From the NCBI GenBank assembly GCA_044339595.1, contig JBIIVF010000100.1:1-9084 (forward strand): a stretch of 9,084 nt of DNA, written 5' to 3'. The position numbers and the translations under genes are program-made. The stretch comes from CAZTGZ01 sp044339595. GTDB lineage: Bacteria; Bacteroidota; Bacteroidia; NS11-12g; UBA9320. Within the stretch, counting starts at the first letter, position 1; each line of letters opens with the position of its first letter. Shown here piece after piece: positions 6,622 through 9,084 of this stretch. The notes below the pieces were generated by a model. The model saw nothing but the letters and a program-made list of their open reading frames with translations. It searched no databases and was not told where the DNA came from.

Positions 6622-9084
6622 TTATCGTGTCTCCTCATCTAAAGTCACCGGCATATAATTGTGCATGCTGATGCTCAAAATGTCGATGAGTGCACTTAGA
6701 GCCAGCATTCCGCGAATGAAATCTTCATCAATAAACTTTCCGGTGTATTGAGCCGTAACCAGGCCACCCATATTGCCACCATTTGTCAATTTAAAACCAA
6801 AACGATTGACGATTTCTGGAATCTGTTCATTCCGCAATCGGTAATTCATCATAATACTGACTCCTCCATTGGAATAGGTGGTGGCGCCATTGCCCAGGTA
6901 CATAACCGAAGCAACTTTTTGGATGGAGGGTTGGTTGTTTAGCTTGCGCAGGATATCACTTCGCTGTTTTTCGGTGTAGGTGCTTAAATCGAGTCCTAGT
7001 TTGTTTTCCCTTCCTCCGGAAAACACGATATACATCGGAGGTGTAATTTTCAAATCCTTAAACAGATGGTCCAGAAGCACAGATTCTTTGGGAACATGCT
7101 CCTGGCCATAATGCTTATACAACCATTCATAATCCCAGATCATGGCAAATTGTTCTTTGCTCACAGATATCGGAATTCTGCCCCAAGGGGAGGTGATATA
7201 CAATGCTCCGGATGCGATCAAATAGATGGCAAATTGCGCTTCTTCCTGCAATTCGTCGTACTTTAACACAATCAGGTTGCTCTCGGTTCCGGCGCTTACC
7301 CAAATGCTGTCAGATCGGTTCACCATCCAAAAAGACCACAGCCGTGTTTGGGGATCGTATTCGGTTTCAGGAACCACCCACTGCCCGTTTTCATGCACCG
7401 AAATGCGCAACAATTGTGGGTTTATAAGCGTGTCCCCTTCGATACCTAATCGAATTAATTTAGACACACTCTTGTTGTAAAAAGAACGGTTGGCATCTCT
7501 CACCATGCGCGTACCGGCTTTTTTACCATTGCTTATCCTCACCAAACCCAGTTCTTTGGCATTTCCCAAAGAATCGGTTTCCAGTCGCTTGACATGTCCG
7601 GCATAATGGGAGGGAAAATCTGCATATTGAAGGGTTCTGTCGGGTCGGTATTGCTTGCTGGTTTCTGATCCGGCCACGGCGTAACGCAAAGTGAGGGAGA
7701 TGTTTTCTTTTTGGTTGACTGACAATATGATGTATCGCTCCTGTAACGTGGCATTTTGTCCCGGATTTCGAACCAATTCACGAAAGATGACAAACCCGGT
7801 ATCCAGGGCAGAAATCTTTTCAGGAAAAACAAAAGTTCCTTGGGTGGTTCCTGTCAGCCGGATGGGCTGTGTGCAGGTATTCAACAACCAAAACGTATCT
7901 GAAATGGTTTTAGTGGTTTGATGGGCTGAATTAAAGTCAATAACCGGAACAGGATCCGAAGCGCCTTTTAACCACAGTGCACAGCCGGTGGTTTTTTCGT
8001 AGGCAGGATATGGATTTGGGGTCAAATTCCGGGGTGGCCTTATTTGTTCGTAAGAAACACGATTCCACTGATTGTATCGGCCGAGAACTAAAACCTCCAA
8101 CGTTTGATATCCGTCTTCCTGTTTTCTTATTTTTTGGGTAATCTGCTTTTTAGTTGCATCAAATTCAACGTTGAATACTGCGCTCAGGGTATGGTCTTCA
8201 ACAAACATTTGTTGGGCAGAATCGTAAGAGTAATAGGCATAACGAGTTCGGTCAGGGCCTTTAAATGGATCTTTTTCCCATTCGCGCAGCAAAGCAATTC
8301 CCAAGGAGCCATTGAAACGAAAATCGCCGGTTTTAAAGAGTTGTGTTTTCATGTATTCCGGGGCGGAAACCGCATGTTTCAACGCAATGATTTGCTTTGT
8401 TTCAAGCGTTTGGGCATCCCGAATAAGCCAGACATCTTCGGAGTACAAATCCGGAACCTCACTGTGAAAACGCACTTGATGGATACATTGAAAAGGTCCG
8501 GCCTCGAATTTCTCTCCCACTATTTTCTGTGGTATGGTTTTTTGATTTTGTTCCTCTTTCTTTAAACGGATGGCAATGGGTTGGAAGGTGTCATTGTTTT
8601 CCGCAAGAAGGGTTCTATGCGATGAAGTTAACAGGCACATGGAAATAGAATGCTGAAAATCAAGCCGAAAAAAAGCGGTTGGAAATGTTCCGCCGTTTGA
8701 ATGGCCATCCACATCTTCTACTTTGATCCAATAGGGCTTTTTCCTTTTTAATTCAGGTGATTCACGGTGAATGATGGCAACGTAATTCCGACCCAATCGA
8801 TCGAACATATAATTTACCGGAGGGGTGCATTTTTGATGGCGATAATCTTTTTTTTGATTCTCCCAAAAGTTGAGAGATTCACTCCATTTTTCAGTGATGT
8901 TGTCTTGAAAGTCTGTTTTGTACCAATTCCGCAAATATGGATTGCCTTCTTCATCCACCAGGGTCACCTTTAGTCCCTCAATAGCCTTGTTGTTCGTTTC
9001 TGAGCGGATGTCGAGCACAAAAACCTGATAACCGCTCCAACCGCATTGTTGAGCAAAGGAGAAAAATGGAAAGGCCGAGAAGAA
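6622..9084 (-). CDS. Large exported multidomain protein of unknown function (5' partial)
   Basis: At least 820 residues; the gene starts beyond the right edge. The GTG at 9018 is not the start: the frame stays open upstream and reads FFSAFPFFSFAQQCGWSG, the hydrophobic end of a signal peptide with likely cleavage before QQCGW. Numbering is from the edge. Residues about 19-60 look like a small beta-sandwich (YQVFVLDIRS, LKVTLVDEEGNP). Residues about 390-475 resemble a DUF1573/ASH-like Ig fold (FWLLNTCTQPIRLTG, then PEKISALDTGFVIF). Residues about 683-812 resemble the N-terminal propeptide region of Bacteroidota S8 peptidases: YIVFSGGRENKLGLDL, GVSIMMNYRLRNEQIPEIVN, ALSALIDILSISMHNYMPV. No Asp/His/Ser subtilase motifs and no T9SS tail are visible, and the protein ends in DEETR. 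It may be periplasmic or attached through partners. The reading frame is intact throughout, so I see no sign of decay. The domain assignments are pattern-based inference; the function is unknown. Confidence 0.85.
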   Translation of the reverse strand, partial: FFSAFPFFSFAQQCGWSGYQVFVLDIRSETNNKAIEGLKVTLVDEEGNPYLRNWYKTDFQDNITEKWSESLNFWENQKKDYRHQKCTPPVNYMFDRLGRNYVAIIHRESPELKRKKPYWIKVEDVDGHSNGGTFPTAFFRLDFQHSISMCLLTSSHRTLLAENNDTFQPIAIRLKKEEQNQKTIPQKIVGEKFEAGPFQCIHQVRFHSEVPDLYSEDVWLIRDAQTLETKQIIALKHAVSAPEYMKTQLFKTGDFRFNGSLGIALLREWEKDPFKGPDRTRYAYYSYDSAQQMFVEDHTLSAVFNVEFDATKKQITQKIRKQEDGYQTLEVLVLGRYNQWNRVSYEQIRPPRNLTPNPYPAYEKTTGCALWLKGASDPVPVIDFNSAHQTTKTISDTFWLLNTCTQPIRLTGTTQGTFVFPEKISALDTGFVIFRELVRNPGQNATLQERYIILSVNQKENISLTLRYAVAGSETSKQYRPDRTLQYADFPSHYAGHVKRLETDSLGNAKELGLVRISNGKKAGTRMVRDANRSFYNKSVSKLIRLGIEGDTLINPQLLRISVHENGQWVVPETEYDPQTRLWSFWMVNRSDSIWVSAGTESNLIVLKYDELQEEAQFAIYLIASGALYITSPWGRIPISVSKEQFAMIWDYEWLYKHYGQEHVPKESVLLDHLFKDLKITPPMYIVFSGGRENKLGLDLSTYTEKQRSDILRKLNNQPSIQKVASVMYLGNGATTYSNGGVSIMMNYRLRNEQIPEIVNRFGFKLTNGGNMGGLVTAQYTGKFIDEDFIRGMLALSALIDILSISMHNYMPVTLDEETR

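Noticed and set aside
8104..8565. Plus-strand open frame of 153 codons opposite the large exported protein gene.
   Set aside because: It is antisense within an intact 820-codon frame, with no promoter or recognisable product.

Overview
The window looks like ordinary chromosome from a Bacteroidota bacterium, probably a Flavobacteriia- or Sphingobacteriia-like lineage. Two exported proteins end in type IX secretion (T9SS) type A sorting domains, each with a YPNPA motif. One promoter candidate has the Bacteroidota -7 form TAnnTTTG, and the starts lack obvious Shine-Dalgarno sequences. I see no rRNA, tRNA, CRISPR array, insertion sequence, integrase or phage gene.

Layout: (1) bases 1-878 (+) hold the 3' part of a T9SS cargo protein with OB-fold-like modules, followed by a hairpin terminator at 903-935 that lies between convergent genes. 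(2) Bases 943-3388 (-) hold three genes read in the order marR, yceI, acyltransferase. The regulator and the YceI gene overlap by 8 bases, and the membrane acyltransferase follows after 57 bases. (3) A 155-base divergent spacer (3389-3543) contains a perfect GAATGCA-N9-TGCATTC inverted repeat. (4) Bases 3544-4794 (+) encode a membrane-anchored calcineurin-like phosphoesterase. (5) Bases 4938-6506 (+), behind a TATATTTG promoter candidate, encode a secreted fusion of a c-type cytochrome domain, a PHM/DBH-type copper monooxygenase and a T9SS tail. All expected copper ligands are present. (6) Bases 6622-9084 (-) hold a large exported protein of uncertain function that runs off the right edge. Its C-terminus resembles the propeptide region of Bacteroidota S8 peptidases, but no protease domain is visible.

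The central part (2-4) looks like a small envelope and lipid module: a MarR switch, a YceI lipocalin-like carrier, a phospholipid-type acyltransferase and a membrane phosphoesterase. That functional link is an inference from gene order. The two proteins with the most unexplained biology are the haem-copper fusion enzyme, whose substrate is unknown, and the multidomain protein at the right edge. Two starts were moved inward to place the signal peptide or first membrane helix correctly (2937 and 4938), and a third from TTG to ATG (3544). The last gene is treated as partial because its frame continues upstream into a signal-peptide remnant.
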